Positions 10,142-20,369 of a stretch of 64,000 nt of DNA are shown here, piece by piece. The translations under genes were made by a program, and so were the position numbers. Each line of letters starts with the position of its first letter. Position 1 is the first letter of the stretch. The DNA is from Basidiobolus meristosporus CBS 931.73 (lineage: Eukaryota; Basidiobolomycota; Basidiobolomycetes; Basidiobolales; Basidiobolaceae). Below the pieces are notes generated by a model that saw only the letters and a program-made list of their open reading frames with translations, had not been told where the DNA came from and made no database searches. The stretch spans positions 62,001 through 126,000 of the forward strand of contig MCFE01000183.1 in NCBI GenBank assembly GCA_002104905.1, read 5' to 3'.

Positions 10142-13100
10142 CCTTTTAGATATCTAAAAATCTGCTTAACTGCTGCATTATGATCAGATCCATAGCTTGG
10201 ATTAAGCTGGCTGACAACTCCCACTGAATATGAGATATCTGGACATGTTCCAAGTATGCTGTACATCATACCACTAATCATAGACTGATAAGGAAAGTCA
10301 GGGCTTTCAGATGACACCAAGCTCTCTTGACTTGGTTGAGTTTTGGCCAAGTTAAGGTTTGTCTCCATTGGGGTAGCTGCCGGTTTACAGTCTTCCATTT
10401 GGTACTACTTAAGTATATCTTGAATATACTTGGATTGGCTCAGGGTATAGTCTAAATACTTTTGTATATGGAGAACTTTGTCCCTAAGTAGTAACTGAGT
10501 TCTCATTGATTGGGCATCTTGAAATCTCTAGATAGGCTGGAATTAGTCTCTTTGAATGTTTCAGGTTATTGGTAGCTATAATAAGATCATCCACATATAG
10601 GGCTAATAGGGCTGTATTTGCTCCATCTGGCTCTTAGTATACACTATAGTCAGCATTATTCCTTTTGAAACTCAAAGATTCCAAATAAGAAACTATTTGC
10701 CATTCCAGGCTTTTAGTAATTGTTGAGTCCATATAAAGACTTTTTAAGCTTGTAGTCCAAATGGAGGTTATCTTGGTCAGCAAACCCATCAGGCTGGCTC
10801 ATATACATGCCCTCATTAAGTTCTCCATTGAAAAATGGAGTTTTAACATTCATATGATGTTAAAAAACTTATATTTGGCTGCAGTAACCAATGTTAATCT
10901 GATGGTATTAAGCTTGGCTCCCAGTGCAACGGTCTCAGTGTAGTCAAGTCCTTTTTTGTAAGAGTATCTTTTGGCCACAAGTTGTGCTTTGTATCTTTCA
11001 ATTGTACCATCATCCTTGTATTTTGTCTTGAAGACCCATCTGCATCCAATTGATTTTTGGTTGATTGGTAATATGACTAAGTCCTAACTTTGATTTTCCA
11101 TCAGGGCCTGATATTCCTCAGTCATTGCAGATCTTCAAGACTTTGTCTGAGGGCTATTTAGGGCCTCTTTTACAGTCTGGGGCTCATCAATATGGATTGA
11201 GTAGGCATAGGCTAAGTTTGTACCCTCATAGATATATTAATTTGGGCTATTTCTTGTCTGCTTGGATCTCTGGGCATTTGACACAAGTGTGACCACTACT
11301 GGGATATTCTAGGGCACTGCTTCAGGCTGAAGCATGGTTGTAGAGTTCCCTGGAGTGATAAAATTGCATTGCTTTGCTCTGATTCAATCCTGATCATTGG
11401 TGCACTTGAGATCAGATTTTCATCATCTTTTGATGTCATTCTTTGTAGCAATCTGAGTTGGCATCAAACAACACATCCCTGGACTTGATCAGCTTCTTTG
11501 CTTTTGTATTGTAGAGTCTCTATACTTGACTCTCATTGTAGTAGCCCAAAAATATGCATTTTACACTTTCTGGCTCAAATTTTAACTGATTTACAGGCAG
11601 TTTCTTGGCATATGCTGTACACGCAAATACTCTTAGATATTCTGCACTTGGACTGTATCCATACCATGATTCAGATGGAGTAGAATCACAAAGTGTTCTG
11701 TTATAACTCCTATTTTTAAGGTATACAGCAGTGGCTACTGATTCCACCCAAAAATCATAGGATAATTTTTGATCATGAATCATAGATCTTGCCATATCAA
11801 TTATTGGTCTGCTTGCACATTTGGCTACTCCATTTTGCTGTGGGGAGTATGGTACAGTAGTGTCTTGCTTTATCCCATGAATTTTGCAGAAGTGGATGAA
11901 CAGTTTTGAGGCATATTCTCCACCATTGTCAGAGGGTATTTTCTTGATTTTTTCACCAGTTTCTCTCTCCACTATGACTTTAAACTCCCTGAGCTTGTAC
12001 AGAGTTGCTTGCTTTCTCTCCATGGAGTAGACCCACATGTATATTGTATAATCATCAATAAGAGTGAGTAAATACTTCATTCTACTCAAGTACAAATTTT
12101 GCATAGGTCCAAACAGATCTGAGTGAGTTAGATCTATGTTTTTCTTGGTTTTAATTAGCCCAGAGCTCTCAAACAGTGGTCTGGCTTGTTTCCCATATAT
12201 GCAGGCTTCACAGTGCTCCAAATTAGCTGGGGGATCAATTTTTACTCCAGAAATTAGCTGATCTCTGACCATTTTGCACAAACAATCAAGATTGATGTGT
12301 TCAAATCTCCTGTGCCAAAGCATTGGTGTTTCCTCATTCAAGTTACTTATATTGGCTTCCAGATATGATGGAAAATAAGTCAACTTATACAGATTCTGAT
12401 CTCTGATACCTAAAGCAATAGGAGCACCATTTTGATCAGTGATCCTGCATCCAGAATTGTCAAGCTGAAACTGAGTCCTTCTGCAATGGCCTTGCTTACA
12501 GATAGTAAGTTCTTGGCTATTTCTGGTACATAGAGTACTTCTTAAAAGGTCAGTGTATGGCTTCCTTCACTGCTTCTTAGGTTTACTTGGATAGTTCCTT
12601 CTCCCACTGCATCAAGTGTTCTATTGTCACTCATGAAAACCTTCTTAATTGGAATTTCTTGATATTGTGTAAAAAGTTCTTTTTGGTGTGTAAAGTGTTG
12701 AGATACTCCAGAGTCATTATACAACATCTCAGAATCCTTGTTTGTGGTCATATTTAGTGCAGATATGAATAGTCTATCTTGAGTTGTTGCAAAATTTCCA
12801 TATTCAGCCTTTTTTGCTGACTATCTCTCTTTTCAGGCACTGGTCTGATGGGTGTCCTTTCCATTTGCAGTTGTTGCAAAACAGGTTGCTATTACCTTTA
12901 AGAGGTCTTGGGTATCTCCTCTGTTGGTTATCATGGCTTGTTAAAGCATTTTCTTCTTCCTTCTTATTGGCACTTGATTTACTAAATTCTTCATCCAGGA
13001 GCCTTCCATATACATAATTTATGGTTTAATCTTCAGTTCTGGACTCTAAGGCTGATACAAGACCCTGAAATGTGTCTGTCAGGCTATTCAGGGCGGTTAC

Positions 13101-13571
13101 TATCACATCCTCATCAGTAGTTGGTATGCCCACGGATTCCATCTCATCCACCAGCAGGGTAACTCTATTGAGTAGATTTTCATTTCTTCTCCTGGCAGCA
13201 TCTTTGTAGTAAGGAATTTTCAACTAAGATACATTTTCTTGGCAGCTGAACATGATTGTTAGGTGTCCTCTAATGCCTTCCAGGCATTCTTTGCCGTTTT
13301 TGCTCTTGAGCATTGAATTAGCAATTTGTCCTTGACATTAAGGCAAATGCAGTTAAAGGCACTTTGTTCTTTCTTCTGGTACTTTAAGGCTTCCTCTCCC
13401 ACATATTTAGGAGGGCATTCTTCTCCCATGACAATATTGAAAAGGCCTCTTTCTTGTAGCAGCATCTTCATCTTCACCTTCCACACTTGGTAGTTAAATC
13501 CATCCAACTTTTCAGCAGAGGGAAAAGTTTCAGTAATAGCAGTAGTAGACATTGCAGAGAGTGACAGCTTG

Positions 13572-13583
13572 GGGCTCATAACC
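13572..13583 (-). promoter_or_regulatory. Primer-binding site of copia element 2 (tRNA-iMet anticodon arm)
   Basis: Directly inside the 5' LTR the plus strand reads GGGCTCATAACC, which is the anticodon stem-loop of eukaryotic initiator tRNA-Met (GGGCUCAUAACCC). The element RNA would carry the complement. Drosophila copia and yeast Ty5 are known to prime from this internal half-tRNA site. Use by this element is inference. Confidence 0.65.
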
Positions 13584-13932
13584 TGATGTAAGAGTCTTGG
13601 AGATATTGACAGCAATTGGAAGAACAAGTGGATTATGTGACTTTCACTTCAAAATTTAATGAATGTAAAAGTAGTAATTATACTTTTACATGGTCTTGGC
13701 ATAGCAAGCACATAGAGTAAATTTAGGAAGGTCCTAAGAGCATGTGTGCAAAATTTGGGGCTGTTTGGACAACTTTGAGAATTTTCATGATCTGGGTATC
13801 TGATATTTTGGTGAAAATATTCCAAGTAAATGCCAACATGGATTTTGGTCAGTATTCTCTAGGATTTGAAGGGAATGATCTAACTGACTAAGCTAGGTGA
13901 ATATATATGTGGATTTACAAATTTTTACAACA
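13584..13932 (-). repeat. 5' LTR of copia element 2
   Basis: 349 bases. On the plus strand it runs TGATGTAAGAGTCTTGG to AATTTTTACAACA. It differs from the 5' LTR of element 3 at about 3 of the first 100 positions. Both are followed by the same flank (AAAACCACATAATCTAC). Confidence 0.85.
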
Positions 13933-13972
13933 AAAACCACATAATCTACCAGTTATCTAAATCACTTCTAAT

Positions 13973-14321
13973 TGTTGTAAGAGTCTTGGAGATATTGGAA
14001 GTGATTGGGAGGACAAGTAGATTATGTGGTTTTCACTTAATGATTTATTGAATGTAAAAGTGGTATTTATACTTTTACCGGGTCTTGGCATTACAAACAC
14101 GTAGAATAGACTAAAGAAGGTCCCAAGAACATGTGTGCAAAGTTTGGGGCTGTTTGGACAACTTTGAGAATTTTCATGTTCTGGGTACCTGGTATTTTGG
14201 TGAAAATATTCCAAGTAAATCCTGACAATGAATTTGGTCAGTATTCTCTAGGATTTGAAGGTGATGATCTAAGTGACTAAGTTAGGTGAATATTTAGGTG
14301 GAAATACAAATTTTTACAACA
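13973..14321 (-). repeat. 3' LTR of copia element 3
   Basis: 349 bases, TGTTGTAAGAGTCTTGG to AATTTTTACAACA on the plus strand. It resembles the scattered solo LTRs of the window more than the partner LTR at 18305-18653. Confidence 0.85.
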
Positions 14322-14332
14322 CTCCCACTCAG

Positions 14333-17104
14333 CTAAATGTTCATACTGACTAGTCCTAATTTTGACCTAAGATATTCAAACTTGTCTCTAGCTAAAGGTT
14401 TGGTAAATATGTCTGCAATCATTTCATCTGTAGAACAGTAAACTAAGCTAACTAAGTTATTCTCTATAGCTTCACGTATGAAATGATGTCTAATATCTAT
14501 GTGCTTGGTTCTAGCATGAAAAGTTGGATTTCTACCTAATTGTATACATCCTTGATTATCTTGAAATAAAGTAATAGGCGTTTTTTGACATAGGCCTAAA
14601 TCTGCAAAGAGCTTTCTTAACCACATTGCTTCTTTTGTAGCTTCACAGGCTGCCATATACTCTGCCTCTGTAGTAGAAAGTGCTACGGTTGGTTGCTTTT
14701 TTGAATTCCATGAAATTGCTCCTTTACAGTAAAGAAAGGTGTATCCTGTGGTGGATCTTATGTCTTCCAAATTTCGTCCCCAATCAGCATTAGAGTATCC
14801 CACAAGATCCTGTTCTGAATCCTTATAAGTGTATCTTAAGCAGATATCAGCAGTTCCTTTTAGGTATCTAAAAATCCGCTTAACTGCTGCAATATGATCA
14901 GATCCATAATTCTGATTATGTTGGCTGACAACTCCCACTGAATATGAGATATCTGGACGTGTTCCAAGCATGATATACATCAGACTGTCGACCATAGATT
15001 GATAAGGAAAGTCAGGGCTTTCAGATGGCACCAAGCTCTCTTGATTTGGTTGAGTTTTGACCAAGTTAAGGTTTGTCTCCATTGGGGTAGCTGCCAGTTT
15101 ACAGTCTTCCATTTGGTACTTCTTTAGTATATCTTGAATATACTTGGATTGGCTTAGGGTGATAGTCTGGGTACTTCTGTCTATGGAGAACTTAATCCCT
15201 AAGTAGTAACTAAGTTCTCCTAAATCAGACATCTTGAACTCCTTAGATAGGCTGGATTTAGTTTCTTCCAATGTTTCTAGGTTATTGGTGGCTATAATAA
15301 GATCATCCACATATAGAGCTAATAGAACTGGATTTGCTCTATCTGGCTTATAGTATATACTATAGTCAGCATTACTCCTTTTGAAACTTAAAGATTCCAA
15401 ATAAGAATCTATCTTGCAATTCCAGGCTCTTGGTGATTGTTTGAGACCATATAGTGACTTTTTAAGCTTGCAGACCAAATGGGGGTTATCTTGGTCAACA
15501 AACCCATCAGGCTGGTCCATATACACATCCTCATCAAGTTCTCCATTCAAAAATGCAGCTTTTACATCCATTTGATGAATAAAAAACTTATATTTGGCTG
15601 CAATAGCCAATATTAATCTGATGGAATTAAACTTGGCTACCGGTGCAAAGGTCTCAGTATAGTCAAGTCCTTTTGTTTGAGAGTATCCTTTGGCTACAAG
15701 TCTTGCTTTGTATCTTTCAATTGTACCATCAGCCTTGTACTTTGTCTTGAAGACCCATCTGCATCCAATTGATTTTTGGTTGATTGGTAATTTGACTAAG
15801 TCCCAAGTTTGATTTTCCATCAGTCCCTGATATTCCTCAGTCATTGCAGATCTCCAAAACTTTGTCTGAGGGCTATTTAGGGCCTCTTTTACAGTCTGGG
15901 GTTCATCAATATGGACTGAATAGGCATAGGCTAAGTTTGTACCCTCATTAATATAGTAATTTGGGCTATTTCTTTTCCGATTTGATCTCTGGGCATTTGA
16001 TACTGGAATGATCACTTCTGGGATATTCCTGGGCACTGATTCTGGCTGAACCACGGTTGTAGAGTCCTCTGGAGTGAAAAAATTTTCATTGTTTTGCTCT
16101 GATTCAATCCTGACAATTGGTGGACTTGAGATCAAATTTTTGTCATCATCTGATGTCATTTTTTGTGAAAATTTTGAATTTTCATCAAACAACACATCCC
16201 TGGACTTGATCAGCTTCTTTGCTTCAGTATTGTAGAGTCTGTATGCCTTACTCTCATTGCAGTAGCCCAAAAATATGCATTTTACACTTTTTGGCTCCAA
16301 TTTTGACTGATTTCCGGCCAGTTTTTTGGCATATGCTGTACACCCAAATATTCTTAGATGTTCTGCACTTGGTCTGTATCCATACCATGCTTCAAATGGA
16401 ATAGAATCACAAAGTATTCTGTTATAGCTCCTATTTTTAAGGTATACAGCAGTGGCAACTGATTCCACCCAAAAATCATAGGATAATTTTTGATCATGGA
16501 TCATAGATCTTGCCATATCAATTATTGGTCTGCTTGCACATTCTGCTACTCCATTTTGCTGTGGGGAGTATGGTACAGTAGTGTCTTGCTTTATCCCATG
16601 AATTTTGCAGAAGTGGATGAACAGTTTTGAGGCATATTCTCCACCATTGTCAGAGGGTATTTTCTTGATTTTTTCACCAGTTTCTCTCTCCACCATGACT
16701 TTAAACTCCCTGAGCTTGTACAGAGCTGCTTGCTTTCTCTCCATGGAGTAGACCCACACATATATTGTATAAGCATCAATAAGAGTGAGTAAATACTTCA
16801 TTCTACTCAAGTACAAATTTTGCATAGGTCCAAACAGATCTGAGTGAATTAGATCTATGTTTTTCTTGGTTTTAATTAGCCCAGAGCTCTCAAACAGTGG
16901 TCTGGCTTGTTTCCCATATATGCAGGCTTCACAGTGCTCCAAATTAGCTGGGGGATCAATTTTTACTCCAGAAATTAGCTGATCTCTGACCATTTTGCAC
17001 AAACTATCAAGATTGATGTGTTCAAATCTCCTGTGCCAAAGCATTGGTGTTTCCTTATTCAAGTTACTTATATTGGCTTCCAGATATGATGGAAAATAAG
17101 TCAA
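14333..17104 (-). CDS. Copia integrase-reverse transcriptase-RNase H polyprotein part
   Basis: An uninterrupted 923-codon frame. Order: GAG_pre-integrase zinc motif (HRRFEH...CEACIYGKQ, residues about 24-64), integrase core with HSDLFGP, SDNGGEY and PQQNGVAE (the D,D,E residues, about 87-170), RT from WVFKTKYKADGTIERYKARL through MDVKAAFLNG to YVDDLIIA (about 575), then RNase H with [12 protein letters not shown] and IADIFTKPLA. One oddity: the RNase H start reads GYSNADWG where element 1 has GYSDAEWG, so a conserved Asp is Asn. It lacks a gag-linked start, and protease and gag lie upstream in other frames, so the first Met is arbitrary. It encodes transposon replication functions, probably no longer autonomous. 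Confidence 0.8.
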   Translation of the reverse strand: MTYFPSYLEANISNLNKETPMLWHRRFEHINLDSLCKMVRDQLISGVKIDPPANLEHCEACIYGKQARPLFESSGLIKTKKNIDLIHSDLFGPMQNLYLSRMKYLLTLIDAYTIYVWVYSMERKQAALYKLREFKVMVERETGEKIKKIPSDNGGEYASKLFIHFCKIHGIKQDTTVPYSPQQNGVAECASRPIIDMARSMIHDQKLSYDFWVESVATAVYLKNRSYNRILCDSIPFEAWYGYRPSAEHLRIFGCTAYAKKLAGNQSKLEPKSVKCIFLGYCNESKAYRLYNTEAKKLIKSRDVLFDENSKFSQKMTSDDDKNLISSPPIVRIESEQNNENFFTPEDSTTVVQPESVPRNIPEVIIPVSNAQRSNRKRNSPNYYINEGTNLAYAYSVHIDEPQTVKEALNSPQTKFWRSAMTEEYQGLMENQTWDLVKLPINQKSIGCRWVFKTKYKADGTIERYKARLVAKGYSQTKGLDYTETFAPVAKFNSIRLILAIAAKYKFFIHQMDVKAAFLNGELDEDVYMDQPDGFVDQDNPHLVCKLKKSLYGLKQSPRAWNCKIDSYLESLSFKRSNADYSIYYKPDRANPVLLALYVDDLIIATNNLETLEETKSSLSKEFKMSDLGELSYYLGIKFSIDRSTQTITLSQSKYIQDILKKYQMEDCKLAATPMETNLNLVKTQPNQESLVPSESPDFPYQSMVDSLMYIMLGTRPDISYSVGVVSQHNQNYGSDHIAAVKRIFRYLKGTADICLRYTYKDSEQDLVGYSNADWGRNLEDIRSTTGYTFLYCKGAISWNSKKQPTVALSTTEAEYMAACEATKEAMWLRKLFADLGLCQKTPITLFQDNQGCIQLGRNPTFHARTKHIDIRHHFIREAIENNLVSLVYCSTDEMIADIFTKPLARDKFEYLRSKLGLVSMNI

Positions 17105-17130
17105 CTTATACAGATTCTGATCTCTGATAC

Positions 17131-18290
17131 CTAAAGCAATAGGAGCACCATTTTGATCAGTGATCCTGCATGCAGAATTGTCAAGTTGAAACTGAGTCCT
17201 TCTGCAATGGCCTTACTTACAGATAGTAAGTTCTTGGCTATTTCTGGTACATAGAGTACTTCTTTAAAGGTCAGTGTATGGCTTCCTTCACTGCTTCTTA
17301 GGTTTACTTGGATAGTTCCTTCTCCCATGGCATCAAGTGTTCTATTGTCACTCATGAAAACCTTCTTAATTGGAATTTCTTGATATTGTGTAAAAAGTTC
17401 TTTTTGGTGTGTAAAGTGTTGAGATACTCCAGAGTCATTATACAACATCTCAGAATCCTTGTTTGTGGTCATATTTAGTGCAGATATGAATAGTCTATCT
17501 TGAGTTGTTGCAACATTTCCATATTCAGCCTTTTTTGCTGACTATCTCTCTTTTCAAGCACTGGTCTGATGGGTGTCCTTACCATTTGCAGTAGTTGCAA
17601 AACAGGTTGCTATTACCTTTAAGAGGTCTTGGGTATCTCCTCTGTTGGTTATCATGGCTTGTTAAAGCATTTTGTTCTTCCTTCTTATTGGCACTTGATT
17701 TACTAAATTCTTCATCCAGGAGCCTTCCATATACATAATTTATGGTTTGATCTTCAGTTCTGGACTCTAAGGCTGATATAAGGCCCTGAAATGTGTCTGT
17801 CAGGCTATTCAGGGTGGTTACTAGCACATCCTCATCAGTAGTTGGTATGCCCATGGATTCCATCTCATCCACCAGCAGGGTAATTCTATTGAGTAGATTT
17901 TCATTTCTTCTCCTGGCAGCATCTTTGTAGTAAAGAATTTTCAACTAAGATACATTTTCTTGGCAGCTGAACATGATTGTTAGGTGTCCTCTAATGCCTT
18001 CCAGGCATTCTTTGCTGTTTTTGCTCTTGAGCATTGAATTAGAAATTTGTCTTTGGCATTAAGGCAAATGCAGTTAAAGGCACTTTGTTCTTTCTTCTGG
18101 TACTTTAAGGCTTCCTCTTCCACATATTTAGGAGGGCATTCTTCTCCCATGACAATATTGAAAAGGCCTCTTTCTTGTAGCCGCATCTTCATTTTCACCT
18201 TCTACACTTGGTAGTTAAATCCATCCAACTTTTCAGCAGAGGGAAAAGTTTTGGTAATAGCAGTAGTAGACATTGCAGAGAGTGCCAGCT
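17131..18290 (-). pseudogene. Broken gag-protease of copia element 3
   Basis: Three frames that would normally be one. 17980-18198 is gag start (MLLQERG-like MRLQERGLFNIVMGEE), 17579-17944 is gag middle to a truncated zinc knuckle (FCNYCKW), and 17131-17472 is protease with YNDSGVSQH (active-site D-S-G) and KEVLYVPEIAKNLLSVSK. Stops at about 17945-17950 and a shift near 17200 break it. The same stop after the gag start is present in element 2, showing common descent after the lesion. Confidence 0.75.
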
Positions 18291-18304
18291 TGGGGCTCAT
18301 AACC

Positions 18305-18653
18305 TGATGTAAGAGTCTGGGAGATATTGACAGCAATTGGAAGAACAAGTAGATTATGTGGCTTTCACTTCAAAATTTAATGAATGTAAAAGTAGTAATT
18401 ATACTTTTACACGGTCTTGGCATAGCAAGCACATAGAATAAATTTAGGAAGGTCCTAAGAGCATGTGTGCAAGATTTGGGGCTGTTTGGACAACTTTGAG
18501 AATTTCCATGATCTGGGTATCTGATATTTTGGTGAAAATATTCCAAGTAAATGCCAACATGGATTTTGGTCAGTATTCTCTAGGATTTGAAGGGAATGAT
18601 CTAACTGACTAAGCTAGGTGAATATATATGTGGAATTACAAATTTTTACAACA
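18305..18653 (-). repeat. 5' LTR of copia element 3
   Basis: 349 bases, TGATGTAAGAGTCTGGG to AATTTTTACAACA on the plus strand. The TGATG end (instead of TGTTG) is shared only with element 2's 5' LTR. Confidence 0.85.
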
Positions 18654-18975
18654 AAAACCACATAATCTACTAGTTATCTCAATCACTTCTAATATCTCCT
18701 GACTTTTACAACAGAATATGCTCAGGAAAGCTCCAAGAACATGTGTGCAGCATGCGGGGCAGTTTGAACAATTTTAAGATTTTTCATATCCTGGACACCA
18801 GATGTTTTGGGGAAATATTCTAAGTATAGAAACACTTTAAGGGCAGAAGTGCTGTAAGTATTCAGCTTACATGTAAACCACCCATAGGTCTTTAGATTCT
18901 ATTTAGCTTATTGCCAAGGGATGAAGTTCTCCAAATCACTTCCAATACTCCCTAGAATCTTGCAACAGCACCACC
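18654..18975. repeat. LTR fragments at the repeat/gene border
   Basis: 18654-18712 resembles the end of a + oriented LTR (AAAACCACATAATCTAC ... CTTTTACAACA). 18713-18830 resembles the middle of a minus-oriented LTR (CCAAGAACATGTGTGCAG ... CCAGATGTTTTGG). 18920-18970 is again LTR-end-like. Beyond about 18.98 kb CpG becomes frequent and no repeat is seen. Confidence 0.55.
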
Positions 18976-20369
18976 ACAAGACCATACTGAAAAGGTACAA
19001 ATACCATCAGAAAATCCGCCTCAAGTCCAGTTTTGAAATTTTAGATAGGGGGGCTACCGGGAACTTTCCCATACCATCCTTACCATTAGTTCACCGACTC
19101 CCCTCAAGAATTTCCATGTCCGATCAAGATGACAATAGCAGAGCATCAAGCAGTCTTCTAGTACTCCGCATCCCTCGCGACTGCCAAAAGCTATGATGGA
19201 AGAGGCACTCGCAGCACTGCATCTGCAAGGGTGGGTGTGGAATGCAAAGCTAAAGACTTTGAAGAATGGCGCCAGAGCAACAAGTTGTTAGGACAACCTC
19301 GAAAATACTGGAGGGTTTTGGGAGGTTGAAAGGAGAGTGGCTGTATGGGGTTTAGCATGAATATTTTGAAGCCAATTTTCAGACCAACCAACCGATCATG
19401 GGCTTTGGTAAAAAGAATCCAAGGGATGGGGATTTATGGGGTAGCTGGCTAATGGTCAGCACCGATTTAGTCGATTGAGTGGATTTTAGCGTAAACCAGA
19501 TCAAGGGATACGGGGTTTTGATTTACTTAATTGTTTACTTATACTGCGGGTCCCTAGATTCTTCCGAACCAGACCGTCATGGCCACATATTCTTGATTGA
19601 ATCTTGGCTTAGTTCGGCAACAAGACCCCAAGTACATCTACATGGGGGCCACAACAATGGATACCAACGCCTCCGTTGAGAAAATCCATCCAGGAGAGTG
19701 GCACGGCCCTATCTGTTGGTCGCCACCCCTTGAACTCAGTCCAGATGCAGGGCCATTGCGACGTATCCCAGACAGTCGCATCTCATGCTAGATTCCTCTC
19801 TCAGCCATCCTTGTCGCCCACCATCTCTGCCCCGACAAGCCCCAGGCAATGCAAGTTCGATTAAGGTTAGACGTTTAGATCAACCCGATTCCTATTTGAA
19901 CCAGCAGGATGCAAAACTCCCTGACTCAGGATGCTCGAATCACACTACGCAATCCACGGGACTTGTTGTGTAAATAACTCCATCCACCAATCATCTGGAC
20001 TGCGGGGGGAAATCCGATGCAGGATCAGAAAAACAATTCCGACCACTACAACGTTCGCGGTCACATCTACATCAGTATCCACTTGTTTACTCGAGGCTCC
20101 ATTGTCAACAATTCGAAGGGGCAGTAAATTTTATCTCGATAGAGAGCAGCCTCGATTCCGTACCTTTGCTATCACCCGGTTGACTCTGCGGGAAACCACT
20201 GTTACTTGTGCTTTTGCTCCGGGGGAACTCTTCTCGACGTATCTATGGACACGCCCCCGCTAACCGACGCCTACTCCTTCTCTTCCCTCCCCTCCTTGAG
20301 GTTTGTGCAACTCCTCAACCCTGTTGTTGGCAACTACTAACCTAGACCATCGTTCCCCAACACTTTAGC
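18976..20369. other. Upstream region of the PHD-finger gene
   Basis: Only short frames (at most 110 codons) with no recognisable product. CpG content is normal here. It probably holds the promoter and 5' leader of the gene starting at 20370. Confidence 0.5.

Larger units (their letters stand above)
10142..13932 (-). mobile_element. Ty1/copia element 2 (minus), interrupted by element 1
   Basis: 5' LTR at 13584-13932, then gag (13259-13627 and 13026-13223), protease (12542-12751), integrase (a clean 287-codon frame at 11520-12383) and a more decayed RT (10.1-11.5 kb). The downstream end is cut at 10142 by element 1. Its missing RNase H end probably lies at 4853-5481. From about 11.7 to 13.97 kb it is nearly identical to element 3, while the RT part is much more diverged. 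Confidence 0.8.
13973..18653 (-). mobile_element. Ty1/copia element 3 (minus), best preserved copy
   Basis: 5' LTR 18305-18653, primer site 18292-18304, gag 17579-18198 (split), protease 17131-17472, a long integrase-RT-RNase H frame 14333-17104, purine-rich GAGTGGGAG before the 3' LTR at 13973-14321. About 4.68 kb, normal for Ty1/copia. Gag carries stops, so the element cannot make its own full polyprotein. The two LTRs differ at roughly 15% of the first 100 positions, unusual next to an open pol frame. Confidence 0.85.
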
